A stretch of DNA of 64,000 nt from positions 1-64,000 of the forward strand of contig JAFWVY010000014.1 in the NCBI GenBank assembly GCA_017523725.1, read 5' to 3'. Both the position numbers and the translations under genes were made by a program. Positions 33,538 through 41,874 of this stretch are shown one piece after another. The notes below the pieces were generated by a model, which had not been told where the DNA came from, made no database searches, and saw nothing but the letters and a program-made list of their open reading frames with translations. This DNA comes from Bacteroidales bacterium (GTDB lineage Bacteria; Bacteroidota; Bacteroidia; Bacteroidales; UBA4181). Numbering within the stretch: the first letter of the stretch is position 1; every line of letters begins with the position of its first letter.

Positions 33538-33946
33538 AGAAGAAATCAAAAAGTATCTGCCGCACCGCGAGCCGATGCTGCTCGTGGACAGTTCCACCAT
33601 TGACGGCGACACCGTACATTCGCAGTACACCATTCCCGAAAACGCATTTTACGTCCAGGGCCATTTCCCCGGCAATCCGGTCGTACCCGGCGTGATCCTG
33701 TGCGAGATCATGGCCCAGTCCAGCGTCCTGCTCCTGCAGGATGAAATGCTGCACAAGATGGCCTTTTACGCCGGTATTGATGCCGTGCGTTTCAAACAGG
33801 TGGTCCGTCCGGGTGACACCGTTGAAGTCGAGGCCCGCATCACCGGCCGTCGCGGTGTATTGATTACCATTGCGGCCAAGGCATCGGTAGCAGGCAAGAC
33901 CTGCTGCAGCGGCAACCTGTCTTTCTTCCTGACAGACAGGACATAA
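33530..33946 (+). CDS. fabZ: 3-hydroxyacyl-ACP dehydratase (FabZ-type)
   Basis: The 138-residue single hotdog protein has LPHREPMLLVD, the catalytic QGHFPGNPVVPG with H45, and the downstream E59 (GVILCEIMAQ). It removes water from 3-hydroxyacyl-ACP. It overlaps the ketosynthase gene by 8 bases, which implies coupled translation. Confidence 0.9.
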   Translation: MDREEIKKYLPHREPMLLVDSSTIDGDTVHSQYTIPENAFYVQGHFPGNPVVPGVILCEIMAQSSVLLLQDEMLHKMAFYAGIDAVRFKQVVRPGDTVEVEARITGRRGVLITIAAKASVAGKTCCSGNLSFFLTDRT

Positions 33947-33990
33947 GGAAAAATATAAGCAAAGAGCACCCTGGAGACCGGCAGAAATTG

Positions 33991-33998
33991 TAGCTTTG
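33991..33998 (+). promoter_or_regulatory. Internal promoter -7 box before fabI
   Basis: TAGCTTTG matches TAnnTTTG in the 107-base gap between the dehydratase and fabI, 55 bases before the ATG. fabI may be transcribed separately from the ketosynthase. Confidence 0.5.
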
Positions 33999-34053
33999 CC
34001 GGACGAACCGGGTTGCTTTGCTGTTTATTTGTACAACCTGAAAAGAAAATGGT

Positions 34054-34854
34054 ATGGATTTCAATAATCATCTGCTTGATGGCAAGAAAGGCATCGTCTT
34101 CGGTGCGCTCAACAATCAGTCCATCGCCTGGAAAGTCGCCGAGAAGGTAACGGCTGAAGGAGCCCGTATCGTCTTGACGAACACCCCTTTGTCCCTTCGC
34201 CTGGGCACTGTTTCGCAATTGGCCGACGAGACGGGAAGCCTGCTTGTTCCTGCCGATGCGACATCTGTCGCCGATCTCGAGAAGCTTGTTGATGCGGCGA
34301 TGGAACATTTCGGCGGTCCCGTCGATTTCGTGCTCCATGCGGTCGGCATGTCGCAGAACCTGCGCAAGGGCCGTCCCTACGAGGATGTCAATTACGAATT
34401 CTTCCTCAAGACGCTCGACGTCTCGGCGCTCTCGTTCCACAAACTGCTCCAGACGCTGTACAAGAAGGACGCCATGAGCGAGTGGGGCTCCGTGGTCACG
34501 CTGACCTATATCGCCGCCGACCGGGTGATGCCCGGCTACAACGATATGGCGGACGCCAAGGCTGTCCTGCAGGCCATTACGCGCAACTTCGGATATATCT
34601 ACGGCCGTAAGCGGCATGTACGTGTCAATGCGGTCTCCCAGTCGCCCACGCCGACCACTGCGGGGCAGGGCATTGCCGGCATGGAAGGCATGCTGCAGTA
34701 CGCCGACAATTGCTCTCCGCTGGGCAACGCCACGGCCGAAGACTGCGCCGCGCTGGTGACGACGCTCTTTTCGGACCTCACGCGCAAGGTGACGATGCAG
34801 ACCATCTACAACGACGGCGGTTTTTCATCGGTTCTTCCCAATCCGCTGGCATGA
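34054..34854 (+). CDS. fabI: Enoyl-ACP reductase FabI
   Basis: The 266-residue short-chain-dehydrogenase-type protein has GIVFGALNNQSIAW at the nucleotide site, Y152 and the catalytic Y162-x6-K169 (GYNDMADAK), which is the FabI spacing rather than the usual YxxxK. It reduces trans-2-enoyl-ACP with NADH or NADPH, the last step of each elongation cycle. Its stop overlaps the thioesterase start in ATGA. Confidence 0.95.
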   Translation: MDFNNHLLDGKKGIVFGALNNQSIAWKVAEKVTAEGARIVLTNTPLSLRLGTVSQLADETGSLLVPADATSVADLEKLVDAAMEHFGGPVDFVLHAVGMSQNLRKGRPYEDVNYEFFLKTLDVSALSFHKLLQTLYKKDAMSEWGSVVTLTYIAADRVMPGYNDMADAKAVLQAITRNFGYIYGRKRHVRVNAVSQSPTPTTAGQGIAGMEGMLQYADNCSPLGNATAEDCAALVTTLFSDLTRKVTMQTIYNDGGFSSVLPNPLA

Positions 34855-35618
34855 GGCCCGACCGGTACACCGAGGACATGATTGTCCCGAGCTATCTGAC
34901 CGACCGCACCCGGCGCATGTCGCCTGTGGCGGCGATGGCCATTGTCCAGGAACTTTCGTACAGCGGCGGCGACCAGGTCGGACTCGGTGACAGTCTTCTG
35001 ACGCCGCAAGGCCTGGCCTGGGTGTATTCCCGGCTTCATTTCGTGATATACGAGGCGCCTGCCTTCCGGCAGCCGGTCCGGCTCGAAACGTGGCACCGCG
35101 GATTGTCAGGCCCGTATTTCCTGCGGGATTACCGCATCACCGACACCGCCGGCCGGCCGCTTGTGGCTGCCACGGCGGCCAGCGTCATCATCGACATCGC
35201 CTCGCGCAGCCTGCGCCGGATAGACCGGATCGAGGGCGTTGACACGACCCCGCAAGGGACGGAACAGCTGCTGGAAAGACAGGCCGGCAAGATCGTATTG
35301 CCGTCCGACATCCCTGGCGAACGCGTACTGTCGCACCGCATCGATGAAACCGACCTGGATTTCGTCGGACACACCAACAACCTCAATTATCTCCGTTGGG
35401 CGCTTGCATGCGAGCGGCGAGACGGCGACGGTGCCATCACCCGTCCGGCCGATGTGGCCGTTGCCTTCCTGCACGAAACGCATTTGGGCGAGACCGTCGA
35501 TTATGTGCGTTATGTGTCCGGCGACCAGCATTACTACGCCGGATACGTCGGCGACCGGCATGTCGTGTCGCTCAGAATCTCCGCCCGGGTGACACCGGCT
35601 GCGGGCATCCTTTCCTAA
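34851..35618 (+). CDS. Acyl-ACP thioesterase
   Basis: The 255-residue protein has two hotdog halves of the FatA/FatB type (Pfam Acyl-ACP_TE): an N-terminal half with EDMIVPSYLTDRTRRMS, and a C-terminal half with VGHTNNLNYLRW matching the Asn/His active-site region. It releases free fatty acid from ACP. With two acyl ligases in the cluster, released acids could be reactivated for another acceptor. The ATG overlaps the fabI stop. Confidence 0.9.
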   Translation: MRPDRYTEDMIVPSYLTDRTRRMSPVAAMAIVQELSYSGGDQVGLGDSLLTPQGLAWVYSRLHFVIYEAPAFRQPVRLETWHRGLSGPYFLRDYRITDTAGRPLVAATAASVIIDIASRSLRRIDRIEGVDTTPQGTEQLLERQAGKIVLPSDIPGERVLSHRIDETDLDFVGHTNNLNYLRWALACERRDGDGAITRPADVAVAFLHETHLGETVDYVRYVSGDQHYYAGYVGDRHVVSLRISARVTPAAGILS

Positions 35619-35628
35619 CTTGCAGCGT

Positions 35629-37284
35629 ATGTTCCAGTCTGAAAAAAAGCATCGGGACGCGTACGTGACGACCTTGCGCCGTCTGCTTGACTATGCCGCC
35701 GACCGGTTCCGTGAATTGCCGGCCTCCGGGCTGCTTGACGGCGGCCAGCAGTACACCTACGGCCAGATGCGACGTCGCGTGGAGGAGGTGTCAGAACTTT
35801 TGTCGCGCCATGGCATCGGAGCCGGCGACCGGGTGGTTATTTTCTCCCAGAACATGCCGGACTGGACCATTGCTTTCTTTGCCGTCACGGCTTACGGGCG
35901 TGTGGCGGTGCCGGTACTTGCCGATTCTTCGGCGACCGAGGTGGCTAACATCCTCGGACACTCGGGCGCCAAAGCCCTTTTCGTTTCGGCAGCCAAGTGG
36001 GAAATACTCAAAGACTGTCCCGGCGTATCACAGTTACTGGTCGTCTGTCTCGATGATTTCAGTGTGACTGCGTCAGCCGGCGCACCCGGCCAGTCCGGTC
36101 TGGTCCGTGAGCCTGCACCGGACGATCTTGCGGGTATTTTCTATACCTCCGGGACAACCGGACACCCCAAAGGGGTCATGCTCAGCCACCGCAATCTGTG
36201 CCATAACGTGAAGGCCGCCTTTGCAGCCGCACCGTTCGGGAAGAAAACCCGCTGGCTCTCGTTCCTGCCGATGGCGCATACCTACGAGATGGCCTGCAGC
36301 ATGCTCTATCCCGTCTATGTCGGCGCCCGTGTCTTCTATATGACGAAAGCGCCTACGCCGGCGCTGCTGGCCGATGCCCTGGCGCGGGTGAAACCGCATG
36401 TGGTATGCTCCGTTCCGCTCGTCATCGAGAAAATCTACCGTTCTGGGATCCGGAAAAAAGTGGACCAACAGCCGGCGCTCCGCTGGATGGAACGCCACAT
36501 GTCCTGGCTTTTTCACCGCCTTATCGGTTTCAAGCTCCGCCGTCTTTTCGGCGGTCACCTCAGATTCTTCGGTATCGGCGGCTCCAAAGTGGATCCGGAG
36601 GTCGAGAAATTCCTGTTCGACATCCATTTCCCGTATGCCATCGGCTACGGACTCACCGAGACCGCGCCGCTGATTACGGCCAAGTCGGTCTGGCAGCACC
36701 GTTACGGTTCGATAGGGCAGCATGCCTTCGGCGTACAGGTGCGCATCGCCGATCCGGACGCTGAAACCGGTTTCGGCGAGATTCAGTGCCAGGGACCCAA
36801 TGTGATGCTCGGCTATTACCATGACGAAGAACGGACGAAGCAGGTCTTCACCAAGGACGGCTGGTTCCGGACCGGCGACCTCGGCCGGCGCGACGGCGAC
36901 GGCTATTTCTACATCAAGGGACGCATCGACTCGATGTTCGTCGGGCCGGCGGGTGAGAACATTTATCCGGAGGAAATCGAACGGCTTATCAACAACAACA
37001 TCGCGGGCGTCGAAGAATCGGTCGTGGTGAACCGCGAAGGCCGTCTGGTCGCGCTTGTCAAACTGGAGGACAGCCTTCTCCAGAAATGCCAGAATGTGGC
37101 AGAGCATTATCTCCGTGTCATCGAAGAAAAAAAGAAGGAGATTATGACCTTTGTCAACGGTTGCACCAAAAAATCCAGCCACTTGAATGCCGTTTCGGTG
37201 GTCAAGCGGGCGTTCGACAAGACGGCGACCATGAAAATCCGCCGTTTCCTGTACCAGAAGAAGAACGGGGAAAACGAGGTGTAG
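35629..37284 (+). CDS. Long-chain fatty acid-CoA ligase
   Basis: The 551-residue adenylate-forming enzyme has YTSGTTGHPKGVML, GYGLTETAPL, GWFRTGDLG and KIRRFLY near the C-terminus. It is the second ligase in the cluster and, unlike the first, has no ACP domain. The ATG at 35629 is preferred to the in-frame TTG at 35620. It follows the thioesterase by 10 bases and probably activates the released fatty acids. Confidence 0.92.
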   Translation: MFQSEKKHRDAYVTTLRRLLDYAADRFRELPASGLLDGGQQYTYGQMRRRVEEVSELLSRHGIGAGDRVVIFSQNMPDWTIAFFAVTAYGRVAVPVLADSSATEVANILGHSGAKALFVSAAKWEILKDCPGVSQLLVVCLDDFSVTASAGAPGQSGLVREPAPDDLAGIFYTSGTTGHPKGVMLSHRNLCHNVKAAFAAAPFGKKTRWLSFLPMAHTYEMACSMLYPVYVGARVFYMTKAPTPALLADALARVKPHVVCSVPLVIEKIYRSGIRKKVDQQPALRWMERHMSWLFHRLIGFKLRRLFGGHLRFFGIGGSKVDPEVEKFLFDIHFPYAIGYGLTETAPLITAKSVWQHRYGSIGQHAFGVQVRIADPDAETGFGEIQCQGPNVMLGYYHDEERTKQVFTKDGWFRTGDLGRRDGDGYFYIKGRIDSMFVGPAGENIYPEEIERLINNNIAGVEESVVVNREGRLVALVKLEDSLLQKCQNVAEHYLRVIEEKKKEIMTFVNGCTKKSSHLNAVSVVKRAFDKTATMKIRRFLYQKKNGENEV

Positions 37285-37289
37285 GACGT

Positions 37290-37706
37290 TTACATCAGCG
37301 CCTCAAAATCAGCCATTTTTTCGTTTTTGCGATAACCCAGGAAAGATCCGCTGGCTATCAGCTCTTCCTTGTCGTTGCGAACCTCGACCTTGCAGAGCGG
37401 CAGCCGTCTGTGGTCGCAGGTCATCGTGGCGCGCGCGGTGAGCCAGGCGCCCGGCATGGCCGGCCGGTGGTAGGTCATAGTGTTCTCAATGCCTACGGTG
37501 GTGCAGCCGCTGCTGTTCATCACAGCCGCCACTGCCAGGTCGGCGAGCGTGTACAGCGCGCCGCCCTGGCATACCCCGGCGCCGTTGAGGTGCATGTCAG
37601 CCACCTGCATTACGGCTTCCGCGGCGTCCGGCCGGATGGATGCCACTTGCATGCCGCCGGCCCGGGCGTAGCGGTCGTTCGTGTTCAGATAGTCTTTCAG
37701 TGTCAT
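37290..37706 (-). CDS. PaaI-type hotdog thioesterase
   Basis: The 138-residue protein has the hotdog pattern HLNGAGVCQGGALYTLADLAVA, with an Asn/Gly-rich catalytic helix, and MTYHRPAMPG. PaaI-type enzymes hydrolyse aryl- or acyl-CoA esters that would otherwise trap CoA. As last gene of the trp-leader operon behind paaK, a clean-up role for phenylacetyl- or indoleacetyl-CoA is plausible. It is convergent with the ligase gene, 5 bases away. Confidence 0.85.
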   Translation of the reverse strand: MTLKDYLNTNDRYARAGGMQVASIRPDAAEAVMQVADMHLNGAGVCQGGALYTLADLAVAAVMNSSGCTTVGIENTMTYHRPAMPGAWLTARATMTCDHRRLPLCKVEVRNDKEELIASGSFLGYRKNEKMADFEALM

Positions 37707-37709
37707 GTC

Positions 37710-38108
37710 TTACGAAAGACTTTTCAAGCCGTTCCTGCGGATGATTTCCGTGGCTTTGTCCTTGTCGTCGGTACGGAACACCAGCACGGGATTCCCCTCG
37801 TACAGGAACGTGTAGAGATAGGCGATGCTCAGGTTCTCCCTGGCGAAAATCCGGATGACTTCGGCAGCGCCGCCGGGTTTGTCGCCTATGACGATGGCCC
37901 GCACGTCCGATTTGGAAACGGCATATCCCGATTTCACCAGCAGGGCGTGCGCTTCGTCCGGCTTGTCGCAGATGATGCGGCAGATGCCGTACTCGTCGGT
38001 GTCTGCGATGCTCACCGCAAAGAGCTGGATTTCCGCCCCGGCGAGCAGGTCGAGCACTTTCAGCAGTGTGCCCGGTTCATTCTGAAGAAAAACAGACAGT
38101 TGTTTCAT
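37710..38108 (-). CDS. Tandem ACT-domain protein
   Basis: The 132-residue protein consists of two ACT repeats: LSVFLQNEPGTLLKVLDLL at the start and a second beginning near residue 70 (VIVIGDKPGGAAEVIRIF). ACT domains bind amino acids and regulate enzymes. It sits 1 base after paaK, the usual neighbour of this ACT family in anaerobes that make aryl-CoA from aromatic amino acids, and presumably senses an aromatic amino acid or controls PaaK. Confidence 0.88.
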   Translation of the reverse strand: MKQLSVFLQNEPGTLLKVLDLLAGAEIQLFAVSIADTDEYGICRIICDKPDEAHALLVKSGYAVSKSDVRAIVIGDKPGGAAEVIRIFARENLSIAYLYTFLYEGNPVLVFRTDDKDKATEIIRRNGLKSLS

Positions 38109-38109
38109 G

Positions 38110-39420
38110 TTATTTGATGTTTCTTAAATCGGTTACTACTTTGGTCTTGCCGTCCACCCGTTCGATGGAACCCGGCTGTTTCACCTGGACGATCGGGGAG
38201 ATGCTCAGGACGCTCTTGAGCGCCGAGGCCACCTTCTTCTCGAGGGCGGTGATGGGATGGAGCGTATCGAAGCCCTGCGAGAAGAATTCCTGGCGGATCT
38301 CCACTTGCACGGTCAGCGTATCCAGATTGTTCACGCGGTCCACGACGATGCGGTAGTACGGTGCGCATTCCGCGATGCTCAGCAGTACGCTTTCGACCTG
38401 CGACGGGAATACGTTGATACCTCTGATAATCAGCATGTCGTCGCTGCGTCCGAGGACACGGCCCATGCGCACGTTGGTCCGGCCGCAGGCACACGGCGTA
38501 CTGTCGAGCGAACAGAGGTCACGCGTACGGTAGCGCAGCAGCGGCATGCCTTCCTTGGTGAGCGTGGTGAACACCAGTTCGCCAGTTTCGCCGTTGGGCA
38601 GCGGTTGCAGCGTGACGGGGTCGATGATTTCCGGGAAGAAATGGTCTTCGTTGATGTGGGAGCCGTTCTGGCAGTCGCATTCATAGCTTACGCACGGGCC
38701 CATGATTTCGCTCAGGCCGTACAGGTTATATGCTTTCAGACCGAGACGCGACTCGATTTCGTGACGCATGTTCTCGGTCCACGGCTCAGCGCCGAACGCC
38801 CCCGACTTGAGCTTGATGTCCGATTTCTTCACACCCATCTTCTCCATGGTTTCGGCCAGATGCAGCGCATACGACGGTGTGCAGGCGATACCCGTGATCC
38901 CAAGGTCAGTAATCAGCCTGATGTGCTTTTCCGTGTTGCCGGTAGAAGTCGGCACCACCGCCGCACCGAGGTTCTCGACGCCATAGTGTACGCCGAGTCC
39001 GCCGGTGAACAGGCCGTATCCGTAGGCCACCGAGAACGTGTCATCCCGGGTGACGCCATAGGCAGCCAGACAGCGCGTCATGCACTCGCTCCATACCTCC
39101 AGGTCCTTGCGTGTGTAACCCACGATAGTCGGCTTGCCTGTGGTGCCCGAGGAGGCGTGCGTGCGTACGATTTCGCTCTGGGGTGCGGCCTGCAGTCCGA
39201 AAGGATAGTTGTCCCGCAGGTCCTGTTTGGTGGTGAACGGCAGTTTGACGATGTCGTCTATCGACTGGATGTCGTCGGGCGTGATGTCCATTTCCTGCAG
39301 CTTGTTGCGGTAGAACGGCACATTGTGATAGACGTATTTGACAATCTTGTGCAGTCGCTTGCCCTGCAGGGCGCGCATCTCGTCGCGGCCCATCGTCTCT
39401 TTATTCGTATTCCAGATCAT
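38110..39420 (-). CDS. paaK: Phenylacetate-CoA ligase (PaaK-like)
   Basis: The 436-residue adenylate-forming ligase has THASSGTTGKPTIVGYT, YGLSEIMGPC and a zinc-binding CACGRTN cluster typical of the PaaK branch. It converts arylacetates (phenylacetate, indoleacetate) to CoA esters. In gut Bacteroidetes it usually works with indolepyruvate oxidoreductase IorAB in aromatic amino acid metabolism; iorAB is not in view. It follows trpB by 11 bases, so its transcription passes through the trp attenuator upstream. Confidence 0.93.
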   Translation of the reverse strand: MIWNTNKETMGRDEMRALQGKRLHKIVKYVYHNVPFYRNKLQEMDITPDDIQSIDDIVKLPFTTKQDLRDNYPFGLQAAPQSEIVRTHASSGTTGKPTIVGYTRKDLEVWSECMTRCLAAYGVTRDDTFSVAYGYGLFTGGLGVHYGVENLGAAVVPTSTGNTEKHIRLITDLGITGIACTPSYALHLAETMEKMGVKKSDIKLKSGAFGAEPWTENMRHEIESRLGLKAYNLYGLSEIMGPCVSYECDCQNGSHINEDHFFPEIIDPVTLQPLPNGETGELVFTTLTKEGMPLLRYRTRDLCSLDSTPCACGRTNVRMGRVLGRSDDMLIIRGINVFPSQVESVLLSIAECAPYYRIVVDRVNNLDTLTVQVEIRQEFFSQGFDTLHPITALEKKVASALKSVLSISPIVQVKQPGSIERVDGKTKVVTDLRNIK

Positions 39421-39431
39421 GGTTCCGGTTT

Positions 39432-40796
39432 TTATTTGTTCAGCGCATCGGCGCTGGCGATGTATTTGGCAAGTTCTTCATCCGTGGGACGGTAGTTCGT
39501 CATCTCGCCCGAGAAATACTGGTCGTAGGCTGCCATATCCACGAAACCGTGGCCGGACAGGTTGAAGAGAATCGTCTTGGCTTCGCCGGTTTCCTTGCAC
39601 TTCAGCGCCTCCTGGATTGTTGCCGCGATAGCGTGGCAGGATTCCGGCGCCGGAATGATGCCTTCGGAGCGCGCGAAGAGCACACCCGCCTTGAAAGTCT
39701 CGGTCTGGTCGAAATCTACGGCTTCCATAAAGCCGTCCTTCATGAGCTGCGACATGATGACGCCCGCACCATGGTAACGCAGACCGCCGGCGTGGATGGT
39801 GGCCGGCTTGAACGTGTGGCCGATGGTGTACATCGGCAGCAACGGCGTCAGACCCGCCTCGTCGCCGAAGTCGTATTCGAACTTGCCGCGCGTAAGTTTC
39901 GGGCAGGAGGCCGGTTCCGCCGCAATGAAGCGGGTTTTCTTTCCTTCCTGGATATTGTGGCGCATGAACGGATAGGCGATGCCGCTGAAGTTCGAGCCGC
40001 CGCCGAAGCAGGCGATGACGATGTCGGGATATTCACCGGCCAGGGCCATCTGCTTTTCAGCTTCGAGACCGATGATGGTCTGGTGGAGGCACACATGGTT
40101 GAGCACGGAACCGAGGGTGTACTTGCAGTTCGGCGTCGAGACGGCCAGTTCGATGGCTTCGGAGATGGCGCATCCCAGGGAGCCCTGGTCGTTGGGGTTG
40201 ACCGTCAGGATATCCTTGCCGGCGCGGGTGGACATTGACGGGGAGGGGGTGATGGCCGCGCCGAACGTCTGCATGATAGACCGGCGGTACGGTTTCTGGT
40301 TATAGCTGGCCTTGACCATGTACACGGCACATTCGATGCCGAACTTCTTGGCCGCATATGAGAGGGCGCCGCCCCACTGGCCTGCGCCGGTCTCCGTCGT
40401 GATGTTGGTGATGCCCTGCTCCTTGGCATAGTATGCCTGCGCGAGCGCGGAATTCAGTTTGTGCGAACCGGCCGGGGAGACACTTTCGTTCTTCTAATAA
40501 ATGTGGGCCGGAGTGCCGAGAGCCTGCTCAAGGTCGTAGGCGCGTACCAGCGGCGTGCAGCGGTACGAGGCGTACTGTTCGCGCACCGGTTCCGGGATGG
40601 GAATCCATTCGTGTTCCCGGTCCAGTTCCTGACGGGAACATTCTTCGCAGAAGATCGGGTACAGGTCTTCGGGTTTGAGCGGCTGTTTCGTGCCCGGATG
40701 CAGAATCGGCAGGGGCTTGTTCGGCATGACGGCCTGGATGTTGAACCATGCCTTCGGCATTTCACTGTCCTGGAGGATAAATTTTTTCTGTCTCAT
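39432..40796 (-). pseudogene. trpB: Tryptophan synthase beta subunit (TrpB2 type) with in-frame amber stop
   Basis: Read through, the frame codes for about 453 residues of a TrpB2-type PLP enzyme (indole + L-serine to tryptophan), with PAGSHK carrying the PLP lysine at codon 113, ETGAGQWGG and a late GGGSNF. Codon 101 is TAG (40496-40494). It sits exactly where relatives have Tyr or Phe (HIY-[stop]-KNESVSPAG), so a single substitution from a tyrosine codon explains it. Translation would give a 100-residue fragment lacking the PLP lysine. Restart could occur at downstream ATGs (40325 onward), but that product also lacks the lysine. TAG ends other genes here (GH28, the LuxR regulator), so it is a true stop codon. 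A sequencing error cannot be excluded. Confidence 0.9.
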
Positions 40797-40820
40797 TTTT
40801 TCTTGTTTAAAATGTAAGTA

Positions 40821-40851
40821 AAAAAAACTGCCCGGAGGTTCCGGGCAGTTT
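40821..40851 (-). terminator. trp attenuator terminator hairpin
   Basis: The 12-bp perfect stem (arms 40825-40836 and 40840-40851, GC-rich core CTGCCCGG/CCGGGCAG) with a 3-base loop is followed leftward by a run of T. It lies between the leader peptide and trpB, 25 bases before the trpB start, so it stops transcription before the operon when not disrupted. Confidence 0.85.
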
Positions 40852-40894
40852 CAATATTTGCAATGTTTGTGAATTCTTGTCTAATAACAATACA

Positions 40895-40972
40895 CTATGC
40901 AAGGCACTGTCCGGAGGTATCAGTCAGCCGCCACCAAAAAAAGAACAAAGCCTGTATGTGTATTTGTTTCAT
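40895..40972 (-). CDS. trpL: trp operon leader peptide with Phe-Phe-Phe-Trp-Trp
   Basis: The 25-codon reading frame MKQIHIQALFFFWWRLTDTSGQCLA has two adjacent TGG codons (40936-40931) after three Phe codons. It lies 98 bases upstream of trpB and just before a terminator. Segment 40906-40918 (leftward ACCTCCGGACAGT) nearly repeats the 3' arm of the terminator (ACCTCCGGGCAGT), so it can pair with the 5' arm as an antiterminator when the ribosome stalls at the Trp codons. That is the classical attenuation design. The -7 box ends 4 bases before the ATG. The frame is too short for ordinary gene calling. Confidence 0.85.
   Translation of the reverse strand: MKQIHIQALFFFWWRLTDTSGQCLA
40906..40918 (-). 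promoter_or_regulatory. Antiterminator segment of the trp leader
   Basis: Leftward it is ACCTCCGGACAGT, differing by one base from the 3' terminator arm. It overlaps codons 19-23 of the leader, just downstream of the Trp codons, so a stalled ribosome would leave it free to pair. Confidence 0.75.
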
Positions 40973-40976
40973 GCTG

Positions 40977-40984
40977 CAAAAATA
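40977..40984 (-). promoter_or_regulatory. Promoter -7 box of the trp leader operon
   Basis: Leftward it is TATTTTTG, matching TAnnTTTG, and it ends 4 bases before the leader ATG. The stretch 40985-41106 beyond it holds A/T- and G-runs and no feature I can name. Confidence 0.6.
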
Positions 40985-41106
40985 TAAAAAATCTTCTTAG
41001 TGGTGTAGGGAAATAAAAAAAATGGAAAAAATTTTTTGAGGGGGGGAAGGAGGGATAAACCCAGACTTGGCTTTGCGTTTAATAACTTATAGGGGAACAG
41101 GCATAT

Positions 41107-41874
41107 TCATCGAATTTCCTTGAACTCCATGATGTCCAGCATGGAGAACAGAATGCCATCGATCTCAGATTGCCAGCTCTGGTGGAAATGGCCGTAATAC
41201 CAGTGAGACACAGGATGCCCCGCAGACTTGAGATATGCGAGAATCCGGTCCATTATCTTGCGCTCTTTATCGCAATCAGCAGGAATATCCGGATCAAAAG
41301 CGGTCCAGTATGACAAACCGTCTTTGGAGGTCAGCTCGCAAGAAGAAGGAGCCGTATGTGTGACAACGGAATCAATCTTGAGTGCCTTACTGATATTATT
41401 AAGTACCGCTTCGTCGTAAACGGGCATCTCATCCGTCCAATATGATGCTGCACCGGCGTGTGAATGCATGGCATCGTGCTTCTTCCGGTAAGCCCGGTCT
41501 ATGCTGACAGCACCGCCTACGCATAGGATATTGTGCCCGCAAGCTTGGATGACACTGTAATCCGGAATGCAGCGAAATCGGCTGTGACGAATACGCTCTT
41601 CCTGAAAAAACGCCGGATTGTCGTGGTTGCCCCGGAGCATCACGACCCAATTGTTTGCCTTGCCCAGTCTTGAGGAATTGCGGTTGAACACATAGTCATA
41701 ATACCCCGGTCTATCGAATCCGAAACCACAGTCTCCTGCAACAATGAGCAGGGTATCCGTCATTTGATATTGAATGCACAGCTTGTGTATCATGGCGTTG
41801 AATTCGCCGTGAATGTCTCCGCAGACGACAATGTTCTTGGCGTCGGGAAAGGAGTATGTGCGGGGAGTGCTCAT
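41107..41874 (-). CDS. Calcineurin-like metallophosphoesterase
   Basis: The 255-residue protein has all metal-site motifs in order: CGDIHGEF (DxH), VAGDCGF (GDxx), LRGNHD (GNHD), a middle VTHTAP and GHFHQSW (GHxH). It would hydrolyse phosphoesters such as cyclic nucleotides, nucleic acids or phosphoproteins; the substrate is unknown. Its start overlaps the stop of the AbiEi-like gene in ATGA, so the two are translationally coupled. This places it where a toxin would sit in an AbiE pair. It is the leftmost gene of the AT-rich island. Confidence 0.88.
   Translation of the reverse strand: MSTPRTYSFPDAKNIVVCGDIHGEFNAMIHKLCIQYQMTDTLLIVAGDCGFGFDRPGYYDYVFNRNSSRLGKANNWVVMLRGNHDNPAFFQEERIRHSRFRCIPDYSVIQACGHNILCVGGAVSIDRAYRKKHDAMHSHAGAASYWTDEMPVYDEAVLNNISKALKIDSVVTHTAPSSCELTSKDGLSYWTAFDPDIPADCDKERKIMDRILAYLKSAGHPVSHWYYGHFHQSWQSEIDGILFSMLDIMEFKEIR

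Noticed and set aside
40494..40496. TAG in trpB as a recoded sense codon (for example pyrrolysine)
   Set aside because: Other genes in the window end in TAG, no recoding signal is visible, and the position is ordinary Tyr/Phe rather than a known recoding site.
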